Source of the DNA: CAVYUC01 sp963783085
GTDB taxonomy: Bacteria > Bacteroidota > Bacteroidia > Bacteroidales > Prolixibacteraceae
Length of the DNA: 64,000 nucleotides
Assembly (NCBI GenBank): GCA_963783085.1
Contig: CAWAMJ010000016.1
Location: 1 to 64,000 of the forward strand
Reading direction: 5' to 3'
The notes beneath the pieces were generated by a model. It was not told where the DNA came from, made no database searches, and was given only the letters and a program-made list of their open reading frames with translations. A program made the position numbers and the translations under genes. This document shows, piece after piece, positions 25,394-33,387 of this stretch. Position 1 is the stretch's first letter. Each line of letters opens with the position of its first letter.

Positions 25394-26710
25394 TTAAATT
25401 CCGCTGAAATCGACATTTTCAAATAAAACAGAAGGAATGAGCCACGACGAATTCCTGTTGATATCGTTGCCGATTTCGCCGATATTCGACCACAAATCTT
25501 TCATGTTGCCGGTAATGTTCATTTCCGAAATCGGTTGTGTGGGTTTACCGTTTTCAATAAGAAATCCTTCAATTCCGTAGGAATAATCGCCGGTTGTACC
25601 ATTGCAGTTTCCGCCGTTAAAGCCGGTTACCAAAATTCCTTTCTTCACTGAAGCTATTAATTCATCAAGGTTTTTACTGCCGGTTTCGAAAACCACGTTT
25701 GTCGTGCTCCCGCTGGTAGGCTCCGTTTCAAGTTTTTTGGCATAATAAGTATCAATATAATAGGTTTTAAGAACGCCTTTTTCGAAAACAGGTCGTTTTT
25801 TTGTAGCCAGTCCTTCGCTGTCGAACAGCCGCGAACCGCGTCCGGAAATAATAAACGGATCATCAGTGATTGTCAGTTTTTCGGAAGCAACTTTCTGCCC
25901 CAGTTTATCAACCAAAAACGAATTTTTCTGCTGAATTGCCGAACCGTTCAGCGCAGAAATCAGCGGCCCGAAAAGGCGGCTAACCTGTCGGTTTTCCACT
26001 ATCATCGGCATTTTTCCGGAACCTATTTTTTTCTGTCCGATTTTATTCAGTGCTCTTTCCAGTGCTTTGTTGCCGATACCTGTTCGCGGTAATTTGTCGA
26101 AAAAAATCGATGTTTCGCTCCAATACGATTCCGGTCGCGCGTCGCCACTTTTTACAGAAACCTCAGCATTCAGGCCGAAATATGAACTGGTTGTGTCTCC
26201 TTCAAATCCGTTGCTGGTGACCATTACACGTTCGTTCATCCCGTCAAAATAGGTTGCCGATACCGATATGATGCGCTCGTCTTTTCCGCGAACTTCTTTT
26301 TCTGTTTCGAAAGCCATATTGATTTTATTCTGCGGGTCGACCTTGTCGAAGTTATCATCGGTAGTTTTCAGGTTTTGTCCGTTGCCTTTGTAGTAAAGCG
26401 AAGGATCGGGCAATGTGCGGAATTCATCTTCCGACAAATACTTTGTTCCGGCAATCGCTTCTTCAATAAAACGTGCCAAATCTTCTTTTTTCAACCGGTT
26501 GGTGGAATGAGCCGAATATTTATTATCCACAAACAAACGGATGGTTAGCCCGCTTTCGATGGCTTGTTCCAATTTGTCAATTTTCTCGTCGCGGACGTCT
26601 ACGCTGCTGCTGCGGTTGTTCGAAATGCTGACGCCAACTTGCTGCGCGCCATTTTCAAGAGCATGGCCCATTGCCCATTTTGCCAAATTATATTTTTCTT
26701 CTTTTGTCAT
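25394..26710 (-). CDS. TldE/PmbA-type metallopeptidase subunit
   Basis: 438 residues, no signal peptide. TldD/TldE proteins form a heterodimer in which TldD holds the zinc and TldE closes the site; together they cut unfolded peptides. This one lacks an HExxxH motif and has the TldE pattern (DVRDEKIDKLEQAIESGLTIRLFVD at the start, RGSRLFDSEGLATKKRPVFEKGVLKTYYIDTYYAKKL late, then GNCNGTTGDYSYGIEGFLIENG near the end). It is 32 bases downstream of the TldD gene on the same strand and so is likely its partner. Confidence 0.88.
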   Translation of the reverse strand: MTKEEKYNLAKWAMGHALENGAQQVGVSISNNRSSSVDVRDEKIDKLEQAIESGLTIRLFVDNKYSAHSTNRLKKEDLARFIEEAIAGTKYLSEDEFRTLPDPSLYYKGNGQNLKTTDDNFDKVDPQNKINMAFETEKEVRGKDERIISVSATYFDGMNERVMVTSNGFEGDTTSSYFGLNAEVSVKSGDARPESYWSETSIFFDKLPRTGIGNKALERALNKIGQKKIGSGKMPMIVENRQVSRLFGPLISALNGSAIQQKNSFLVDKLGQKVASEKLTITDDPFIISGRGSRLFDSEGLATKKRPVFEKGVLKTYYIDTYYAKKLETEPTSGSTTNVVFETGSKNLDELIASVKKGILVTGFNGGNCNGTTGDYSYGIEGFLIENGKPTQPISEMNITGNMKDLWSNIGEIGNDINRNSSWLIPSVLFENVDFSGI

Positions 26711-26742
26711 TGCTAAATTCTTTTTTCAGGTTGATCATTGGA

Positions 26743-28266
26743 TTACACCGAACCTCCAACTGTTAATTTTTTAACGAGAACTGTGGGGAGCCCACAGGTT
26801 ACCGGTACCGATTGTCCGTCTTTCCCGCAGGTCCATGTGCCATTATCGATTAAATAATCGTTGGCTACCATGGTAATATCGGCGAGCGCCTGTGGTCCGT
26901 TACCAATAATGTTTATATCTTTTATCGGTTGCGTTAATTTTCCGTTTTCAATCAGGTACCCCGATTTTACGAAAAAGGTAAAATCGCCGGCGCCAATTTT
27001 TACTTCGCCGTTGCTGAAGTTGTCTACGTAAACGCCATAATCAACACTGGCAATAATATCGTCCCGGGTATGCGGGCCGGTTTCCATGTAAGTAGCCCGC
27101 ATCCTCGGAATTGGGGCGTTTTTGAATGATTCGCGCCGTCCGTTTCCGGTGGGGCCAACATTATAGAACTGTGCGCTGATGCGGTCGTGGATATAGCTGT
27201 TCAAAATGCCGTCTTTCACCAGATAGGTTTTCTGAACCTCGTTCCCTTCATCGTCAACATTTATTGAACCGCGGTTATTTGCCAGTGTTCCATCGTCGAT
27301 AATGTTTACAAAACTTTCGGCGACCTTTTTACCCATTTTATCGCTGAAGATAGAAGTTCCTTTCCGGTTGAAATCAGCTTCAAACGTATGGCCAATAGCT
27401 TCGTGCAACAGGATTCCGGAACCTCCGGCACCCATAACCACCGGCATTTCACCTGCTTTGGGTTTGGTGGCTTCGAACAGCATGTTCGTCCGATCGACAG
27501 CCTCATTCGCCAGTTCGTCGACCAGTTCGTCAGTCAGCCATTCAAAACCTTTCCGGAAAGAACGCGCTGAATATGCATTTTCAACCTGACCGTCTTTTTG
27601 CATGATGCAAACAGCGCCGAAATTGACCATCGGCCGGTAATCGTACGTTAAACGACCTTCGGAGTTGTAAAATAAAACGAACGATGTTTCGTCGCTTAAA
27701 AAAGCGTTCACTTTAATGACTTTTTCGTCGAGCCCGAAAATTTTATCATTTATTTTCTGTACGAACGGGACTTTGTCTTTCACCGAAATATCTTCCCATT
27801 TTCTGGAAATGGCATAAAAGTCTGACGGGCTTTTTTCGGTTAAATTTCCGGCATTGAAACTGGCATTGCTGTTTGCAATGCTGGCGGCCATTTTTGCCGC
27901 ATTCAGCATGGCGTCTTCGGTAATGGTTTCGGAATATGCATATCCGGTTTGATCTCCTTTCAAAACGCGGATTCCAACACCAAAACCGACATTTGAATAA
28001 GCACGGTTAACTTTTCCGTCTTCCAACCCGAGACTGTTCGATGTTTTATGTTCGAAAAAAAGATCGGCATAGTCACCACCTTTGCTCATGGCTGTTGCAA
28101 TTATTTTTTGCAACATGGCAGTAGTGACTTCAAAATGAGTTAAATAATTTTTCACTGCTTCTGATATTTGTTCTTGGCGGCATCCCTGTGTCAGCGGGGG
28201 CAGGATCATGCTTCCCGCAACAGCAGCGCCGCTTGTTTTAATAAAATTACGCCTGTTAAAGTTCAT
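26743..28266 (-). CDS. TldD-type metallopeptidase with Tat signal
   Basis: About 507 residues. After a twin-arginine signal (NRRNFIKTSGAAVAG, then a TQGC that could even be a lipobox) come the TldD features: GDYADLFFEHKTSNSLGLEDGKVN, GVGIRVLKGDQTGYAYSE, and the zinc site in GILLHEAIGHTFEAD (HEAIGH, HExxxH type), then DDGTLANNRGSINVDDEG and a GDFTFFVKSGYLIENG end. The ATG at 28266 begins the signal and lies downstream of the -7 element at 28333-28340; a longer frame to 28335 would start on that element. Its partner gene TldE has no signal, which is puzzling if both must meet. Confidence 0.88.
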   Translation of the reverse strand: MNFNRRNFIKTSGAAVAGSMILPPLTQGCRQEQISEAVKNYLTHFEVTTAMLQKIIATAMSKGGDYADLFFEHKTSNSLGLEDGKVNRAYSNVGFGVGIRVLKGDQTGYAYSETITEDAMLNAAKMAASIANSNASFNAGNLTEKSPSDFYAISRKWEDISVKDKVPFVQKINDKIFGLDEKVIKVNAFLSDETSFVLFYNSEGRLTYDYRPMVNFGAVCIMQKDGQVENAYSARSFRKGFEWLTDELVDELANEAVDRTNMLFEATKPKAGEMPVVMGAGGSGILLHEAIGHTFEADFNRKGTSIFSDKMGKKVAESFVNIIDDGTLANNRGSINVDDEGNEVQKTYLVKDGILNSYIHDRISAQFYNVGPTGNGRRESFKNAPIPRMRATYMETGPHTRDDIIASVDYGVYVDNFSNGEVKIGAGDFTFFVKSGYLIENGKLTQPIKDINIIGNGPQALADITMVANDYLIDNGTWTCGKDGQSVPVTCGLPTVLVKKLTVGGSV

Positions 28267-28694
28267 TGTATGGTTAATTGAATTTGTTTTTTTGGTTACG
28301 GTGCGAATAATCCATTCATAATAAGTATGCGCCAAATTTAATCATTACAAGTAGCAACGTTTATAATTTCAAAGTTAGTATTTCGCCCGAAAAGAAAAAC
28401 CGGTAAAATAGATGTTAAATTTAAGTGGTTTAAAAAAACAGGGTACGTTTGTATAAAAAATATAATTATTATGGGTAGACCCTGTTAAAAATGAAAGCAT
28501 CTGTTCGAAATGTCTCTATAAATATTGATATGAGCTATTTTTTAAAGGGGTACATTAAAAAAAACGATTAAATGTAAATTTTGTATTAAAAAATTAACAA
28601 TTTGCTACAAAATGCAGATTATAGATTTCAATTTATAATATTTTTACTGCTGCTAGTTCGAAAAATCTTTTAATAATTAACAAATAATTACATC
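28267..28694. other. Intergenic region between divergent tldD and type II glutamine synthetase
   Basis: AT-rich, no coding frame or stable hairpin. It holds the tldD -7 element. Upstream of the glutamine synthetase there are TAAATTTTG and ATTTG-type strings (28570-28610) but none fits TAnnTTTG exactly, so its promoter is not assigned. Confidence 0.5.
28333..28340 (-). promoter_or_regulatory. -7 element (TAAATTTG) for the tldD-tldE operon
   Basis: Exact TAnnTTTG match on the minus strand, 66 bases before the chosen ATG; it overlaps the alternative upstream start and so argues against it. Confidence 0.4.
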
Positions 28695-29708
28695 ATGAAA
28701 TCAAAATTGGAATACATTTGGCTTGATGGTACCGTTCCAACCCAGCATTTAAGGTCGAAAACCCGAATTGCGGAAAATTTTAGCGGCAAACTTGAAGATT
28801 GCCCGATTTGGAACTTCGATGGTTCGTCAACGAATCAATCAAGAGGCGGTTCTTCAGACCTTTTGCTAAAACCTGTTTTTATGTGCCCGGACCCGGATCG
28901 GAAAAATGCATACCTGGTGCTCACCGAAGTTTTGAATCCGGACGGAACAGCACATGAAACCAACGGGCGTTCGCACATTGAAGAAGAAGATGAAGATTTC
29001 TGGTTTGGATTTGAACAGGAATATTTTCTTTACGATCCACAAACGAGGCTGCCGTTAGGTTTTCCGGCTGGCGGTTTTCCGCTTCCTCAGGGGCCTTATT
29101 ATTGCGGTATTGGAGGTTCGAAAGTTTTTGGCCGTCAGATTGTGGAAGAACATCTCGATCTTTGCCTGGATGCCGGACTTAATGTTGAAGGTATTAATGC
29201 CGAGGTAGCTGCAGGCCAGTGGGAATTTCAGATTTTTGCCAAAGGGGCGCACAGTGCGGGCGATCAGATTTGGATGGCGCGGTACCTGTTGGAACGCACC
29301 ACTGAAAAATATGGTATTGATGTGGAATGGCATCCGAAACCACTTGGAAAAGATTTGGACTGGAACGGTTCGGGCATGCACGCCAATTTCTCAAACGGTT
29401 TGATGCGCACCTGCGGAGATGAAAATGTATTCAAAGCAATTTGCGAGGAATTTGGAAAAAGAATACCGGAACATATCGAAGTTTACGGGGCGTACAACGA
29501 CCAACGATTAACCGGAAAACACGAAACTCAGTCGATTCACCAGTTTAGCTATGGAGTTTCTGACCGCGGGGCGTCGATTCGTATTCCGGTAAATACAATT
29601 GAAGACGGCTGGAAAGGGCGTTTGGAAGACCGCCGTCCGGCTTCAAACGGCGATCCGTATAAAATTGCGGCCCGTATTATTAAAACCGTAAAGCATGTAG
29701 ATGCATAA
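28695..29708 (+). CDS. Glutamine synthetase type II (eukaryotic-type GSII)
   Basis: 337-residue ATP-dependent ligase joining ammonia to glutamate. The GSII layout is clear: beta-grasp start with EYIWLDG and the WNFDGSSTNQS segment, the catalytic-domain glutamates in FGFEQEYFLYD, GINAEVAAGQWEFQIFAKG, the NGSGMHANFSN loop with the ATP/glutamate-binding His, and the DRGASIRIP and DRRPASNGDPYKI endings. GSII is shared by eukaryotes and some bacteria including Bacteroidota. It is transcribed alone and closed by a strong terminator; two other glutamine-synthetase-fold genes lie within 7 kb. Confidence 0.94.
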   Translation: MKSKLEYIWLDGTVPTQHLRSKTRIAENFSGKLEDCPIWNFDGSSTNQSRGGSSDLLLKPVFMCPDPDRKNAYLVLTEVLNPDGTAHETNGRSHIEEEDEDFWFGFEQEYFLYDPQTRLPLGFPAGGFPLPQGPYYCGIGGSKVFGRQIVEEHLDLCLDAGLNVEGINAEVAAGQWEFQIFAKGAHSAGDQIWMARYLLERTTEKYGIDVEWHPKPLGKDLDWNGSGMHANFSNGLMRTCGDENVFKAICEEFGKRIPEHIEVYGAYNDQRLTGKHETQSIHQFSYGVSDRGASIRIPVNTIEDGWKGRLEDRRPASNGDPYKIAARIIKTVKHVDA

Positions 29709-29725
29709 TAACCAGGCCTGCTATC

Positions 29726-29761
29726 AAACGAAAAGCCGTCAGGCCGGACGGCTTTTCGTTT
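29726..29761. terminator. Bidirectional terminator
   Basis: AAACGAAAAGCCGTC and GACGGCTTTTCGTTT form a perfect 15-bp stem around six bases, between the convergent GSII (+) and HAD-like (-) genes. Confidence 0.9.
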
Positions 29762-29781
29762 GAATGGAGCGGCCATAAAAA

Positions 29782-30633
29782 TCATTCGATTACTGCCGAA
29801 TTGCAGATATAAGTTGGTATGATGCCCGAACTGCTGATCCGGATTTGTGCCATGTCTGGCAATGTATTTCCTGACAGGACCAGCGCAGTATCGAGGCCGA
29901 ATTTATTTCCGCCAATAATGTCGGTATATAACGTATCGCCTACCATCAAAATTTCGTTTCGATTAATGGCAACATCCTGCAAAGCGCGTTCATAGGCCAG
30001 CAAAAACATTTGCGCATCGGGCTTGCCAAAACGGATAAAATTCTTTCCTATAATCTTTTCTACCAAATCGGCAAGGGCGCCAACAGCAACAGAAATGTCG
30101 TTTTTACTTACCGGATAATTAATATCGGTATTCGCCACCACAACCGTCATATTTTTTTTCCGGAGCAGGTTGATGGTTTTATTCAGGTCATCGTTCCAGT
30201 TAAAACCTTCATCATCCAAAAAAGCAAAAGAATGAATGCGGTCGATGTTTTCGGATGATATGTTTTTTACCGGGACAGTTTCAATGCCGACGGTTTCAAT
30301 GTAATGCGCCGAATCTATCGTACCCAAATAGGCAACAGCGCTGCCGTTGGTTAGTTTTGTTTTAAAAAATTCCATGGCCAGCATTCCCGATGATAATATT
30401 TTATCGGTAGTAATTTGTTTTAATCCGCGGTTTTGGTACCATTTTGCGAGTTCCCCGGGGCTGCGCGATGAATCGTTTGTCAGCACGTAATAGAATATAC
30501 CTTTTTCATCAAGATATTCGAATGTTTTATCAATTCCCTGTATTAATCCACTGTGGTTTTTCAGCACGCCAAAAGCGTCGAAAAACACTGCTTTATAATT
30601 TTTTACAATACTTCGAAATGTTTTAATCCTCAT
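29782..30633 (-). CDS. HAD-IIA-type hydrolase-like protein lacking the second motif-I Asp
   Basis: 283 residues of the NagD-like HAD class IIA fold. Motif I reads FFDAFGVL: the nucleophile Asp is present, but the second Asp (general acid/base) is Phe, similar to the D-x-W-G form of one uncharacterised IIA subfamily. Motif II is VLTNDSS, motif III the lysine in RFGKPDAQMF, motif IV MVGDTLYTDIIGG. A cap domain lies between motifs II and III. Substrate unknown; a phosphatase without the acid/base would be slow, so it may bind rather than hydrolyse. Last gene of the ligase-kinase-HAD operon, starting one base after the kinase stop. Confidence 0.82.
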   Translation of the reverse strand: MRIKTFRSIVKNYKAVFFDAFGVLKNHSGLIQGIDKTFEYLDEKGIFYYVLTNDSSRSPGELAKWYQNRGLKQITTDKILSSGMLAMEFFKTKLTNGSAVAYLGTIDSAHYIETVGIETVPVKNISSENIDRIHSFAFLDDEGFNWNDDLNKTINLLRKKNMTVVVANTDINYPVSKNDISVAVGALADLVEKIIGKNFIRFGKPDAQMFLLAYERALQDVAINRNEILMVGDTLYTDIIGGNKFGLDTALVLSGNTLPDMAQIRISSSGIIPTYICNSAVIE

Positions 30634-30634
30634 G

Positions 30635-31681
30635 TTAAATTTTTAAAACTTTCAATATTTTTTCTACCCTGTAATTTCTGTCGAGCGCCGGTAAATAGGT
30701 ATCGTGTGCTTCTTTAATCAATTTGCTGGAGTAATATTTTTGGAAGAAATACGGACCATCCTTTACTACATAATTCAGAATAAAAAAACGGTAAGCTTCC
30801 TTTATAAAATGAATTTCGGGTTCGGTGAGCGGATTAACTTTATGATATTCTTTCAGAAAAATCATAAACCGGTCTTCCATCAGCGGGTCTACCAGATAAC
30901 TAAAAATGGTACGGTCGCCAACGTCGGAAACCACCCGGCTGAAAAAATAAAAATCGAAAACCCTCGATGCCATTCGGAACCAGTCGTAGTCCCAGCGTGA
31001 ATAAAACCTGCCATCTTTTGTGATCGAAAAATTGCCGATATTCCAATCCACAAACACTGGTATAATTTCCACATCAGTGGCGTAATTTACTTTGTCGGCA
31101 TTATTTAAAAAATGTTCGCAATGCTTTTGAATAGCCAGTTTATGCCCGTTCTCCATTACAATTTCATTTTTACCGATGGATTTGAGCAGGTGGTGAATAT
31201 CGCTTACCACATTTTTTGAAGTTCGTGGCAGTTGATTGCTTACGTTCCGGCAGGCGTTGTGAAACCTTGCCAGTTCACGTCCGGATTTGCGGATTTGTTT
31301 TTCATCGAGGCGGCGCGGCAGGCTGTATTTCGTTTTTATAGGATTATAAAAAATAACCCATGCACCATGGTGTTCGTGGTGATACCGGTAAATAAACAAC
31401 TCGTTCTTTTTTACCAGGGCTTGTGCCAAAAAACTTTGGTACGGCGCCTCGAGGTTGTTTGCCAAATTATTAATAATGATGTGGTCTTCCCTGAAATCTT
31501 CAAAATTTCCGTAATCCGACAATTTTGCAAAAACGGGTTCGCGGGCGTAAAATGAGATTTTATAAACCTGATTGGTGGACACATGTGCGCTAACATCGTA
31601 AATACCTTTAATCTGATGGCGATCACCGTCGAACTCTTCCCAGGCCAATTTGATTACTTGCACATAATCGAGGTTCTGCAT
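30635..31681 (-). CDS. APH/choline-kinase-fold phosphotransferase
   Basis: 348 residues of the aminoglycoside-phosphotransferase (small-molecule kinase) fold. The catalytic loop is VFVDWNIGNF in place of the common H-G-D-x-H-x-G-N, so the catalytic Asp and the metal-binding Asn remain while the histidines are lost; the metal Asp follows in SRWDYDWFRMASR. The N-lobe has a weak nucleotide site (VYKISFYAREPVFAKL with the likely lysine). It probably phosphorylates a small hydroxylated metabolite in the cytoplasm; the substrate is unknown. It lies 42 bases behind the GSI-like ligase gene and is followed after one base by the HAD-like gene. Confidence 0.75.
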   Translation of the reverse strand: MQNLDYVQVIKLAWEEFDGDRHQIKGIYDVSAHVSTNQVYKISFYAREPVFAKLSDYGNFEDFREDHIIINNLANNLEAPYQSFLAQALVKKNELFIYRYHHEHHGAWVIFYNPIKTKYSLPRRLDEKQIRKSGRELARFHNACRNVSNQLPRTSKNVVSDIHHLLKSIGKNEIVMENGHKLAIQKHCEHFLNNADKVNYATDVEIIPVFVDWNIGNFSITKDGRFYSRWDYDWFRMASRVFDFYFFSRVVSDVGDRTIFSYLVDPLMEDRFMIFLKEYHKVNPLTEPEIHFIKEAYRFFILNYVVKDGPYFFQKYYSSKLIKEAHDTYLPALDRNYRVEKILKVLKI

Positions 31682-31723
31682 AGCTGTTTTTTAAAAAAGC
31701 CAAAATTAATCAGAAATGTTGGT

Positions 31724-33076
31724 TTAAATAATTTCGAAATACCTTTTCAATTCCCAATCGGTAACTTCGGTGGAAAACTGCTGCCATTCCCATTCGCGGG
31801 TTTGTGTGAAATGGTTGACAAAAACGTCGCCGAAAAGTTCCCTCGCGATAGCTGAATTTTTCATGTTTTCGGTGGCTTCGCGGAGACTGCCGGGCAATTT
31901 ATTTCCTGCACTGCCGTATGCGTTACCTTTTGATTCGCTCACAGTAAGTTTCAACTCATTTTTAATGCCGTACAATCCGGATGCAAGGGAAGCCGCCATG
32001 GCCAGGTAGGGGTTCAGGTCGGAGCCAGGTACCCTGAATTCTATTCTTGCTGATTTATTGCTCCCCTGAATAACACGTATAGCGGCTGTCCGGTTGTCGA
32101 ATCCCCAGGTGCACGTTGCCGGCGCCCAATCGCCATGGCCAATGCGTTTATAACTGTTCACCGTAGGTGCAAACATGGGCATAATTTCAGGAAGGCAATG
32201 AAGTTGGCCCGCAATATACTGTTCCATGGTTTTGCTTAGGCCGTTGCCGCTGTTTTCGAAAAAAAGGTTTGAGTCGGTGTTTTTGTCCCACAGACTTTGG
32301 TGGATATGGCCTCCGCATCCCGGGAGTTTTGTGTTCCATTTCGCCATAAAAGTAGCTATCACATTGTGCCGGTAAGCAATTTCTTTTACGCTTGCTTTGA
32401 ACAACGCAGCTTTATCGGCAGCAGCCAGAATGTTGTCGTAAACAATTGCAGCTTCGTACACCCCCGGGCCCGTTTCGGTATGAAGTCCTTCGAGCGGCAC
32501 ATCAAACTGTTTCAATAAATCGAAAAGTTCAGCGATATAGTTGCTGTTCAATGAGGTGCGCAACAGGGAATATCCAAACATACCCGGCGAAACCGGTTGA
32601 AGTTGTTGTGCGTTGGAAAGATCCAGTTCGGCAGGGTTGCCCCTGAAGTTGAACCATTCTGTTTCAAGCGCAAAGTTGGCTTTAAAACCCATCGATTCAC
32701 ACCAGGCAGCCGTTCTTTTTAACAAACTTCTCGGACAAACTGCCTCGTATTTTTCATGGCTTTCGCTGAAATCGGCCAGAAAAAAAGGTATCGAATTTTC
32801 CCATGGGATTTCGCGGTAGGTGCTGATGTCGATTTTTACCTGCGCATCCGGATAACCTGTGTGCCAGCCGGTGAGTTCTGTCTGGTTGTAACATGCATCG
32901 TTGGAATCCCAGCCAAAAATTACATCGCAGAAACCGATGCCCGTTTCTGCAGCTTCCATAAATTTTTCTTTATGAATGTATTTTCCCCGCAAAATGCCAT
33001 CGATATCGGCTACGGCAAATTTCACTTTGGAAATGTCTGCTTTTTTTATCTTGTCGATGATTTGGTTTCTTTCCAT
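31724..33076 (-). CDS. GSI-fold ligase, PuuA-like (glutamate-amine ligase candidate)
   Basis: About 450 residues of the glutamine synthetase type I fold. N-terminal beta-grasp with VKFAVADIDGILRGKYI; the catalytic domain has ALETEWFNF, HTETGPGVYEAAI (the E-x-G-P-G form seen in PuuA-type gamma-glutamyl-amine ligases rather than E-V-A in true GSI), PGCGGHIHQSLWD and RIEFRVPGSDLNPYLAMAA. It lacks the adenylylation-loop tyrosine context of GlnA. I infer that it joins glutamate to an amine other than ammonia. The ATG at 33076 starts the domain properly; an upstream in-frame ATG (33214) would add a basic stretch with no counterpart. First gene of an operon with the kinase and HAD-like genes. Confidence 0.83.
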   Translation of the reverse strand: MERNQIIDKIKKADISKVKFAVADIDGILRGKYIHKEKFMEAAETGIGFCDVIFGWDSNDACYNQTELTGWHTGYPDAQVKIDISTYREIPWENSIPFFLADFSESHEKYEAVCPRSLLKRTAAWCESMGFKANFALETEWFNFRGNPAELDLSNAQQLQPVSPGMFGYSLLRTSLNSNYIAELFDLLKQFDVPLEGLHTETGPGVYEAAIVYDNILAAADKAALFKASVKEIAYRHNVIATFMAKWNTKLPGCGGHIHQSLWDKNTDSNLFFENSGNGLSKTMEQYIAGQLHCLPEIMPMFAPTVNSYKRIGHGDWAPATCTWGFDNRTAAIRVIQGSNKSARIEFRVPGSDLNPYLAMAASLASGLYGIKNELKLTVSESKGNAYGSAGNKLPGSLREATENMKNSAIARELFGDVFVNHFTQTREWEWQQFSTEVTDWELKRYFEII

Positions 33077-33387
33077 TTTGTTTATTGAAATTTTCAGTAA
33101 AATAACTGATGTTTCAGGAAATATCAAATTAAATACTTGCTGCCACATCAGAAATCGTTTTTTCTGAAAAAAATAGCCTTGTTTTCCGGTAAAGTGACAT
33201 TTTTTACTTATCACCCCCTGTATTTTGTATAAATGTTGTGAAATTAATGTAAATTTTTACAGTATGGTTATAAAAAGAGAGGAGGGGAGTGAAAATAGTT
33301 TTAAATTTGAATTTCCTGAAATAAAACAGAAATTCATTTCTTTTCAGGTGGTTTTAATAGTTTCCTCAATAATCAAATCGTACCAAC
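33077..33387. other. Intergenic region between divergent PuuA-like and GSIII genes
   Basis: Non-coding. It contains TGTAAA-TT-TTTACA at 33248-33261, with the same half-sites as the palindrome at 6257-6276, and a purine-rich AGAGGAGGGGAG stretch at 33278-33291. No exact TAnnTTTG element was found for either gene. Confidence 0.55.
33248..33261. promoter_or_regulatory. TGTAAA-N2-TTTACA inverted repeat upstream of GSIII
   Basis: Six-base arms around TT, 126 bases before the GSIII ATG. Identical half-sites and spacing occur in the operator of the thiol/GroES operon (6260-6273), suggesting a shared regulator or regulator family. Confidence 0.4.
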
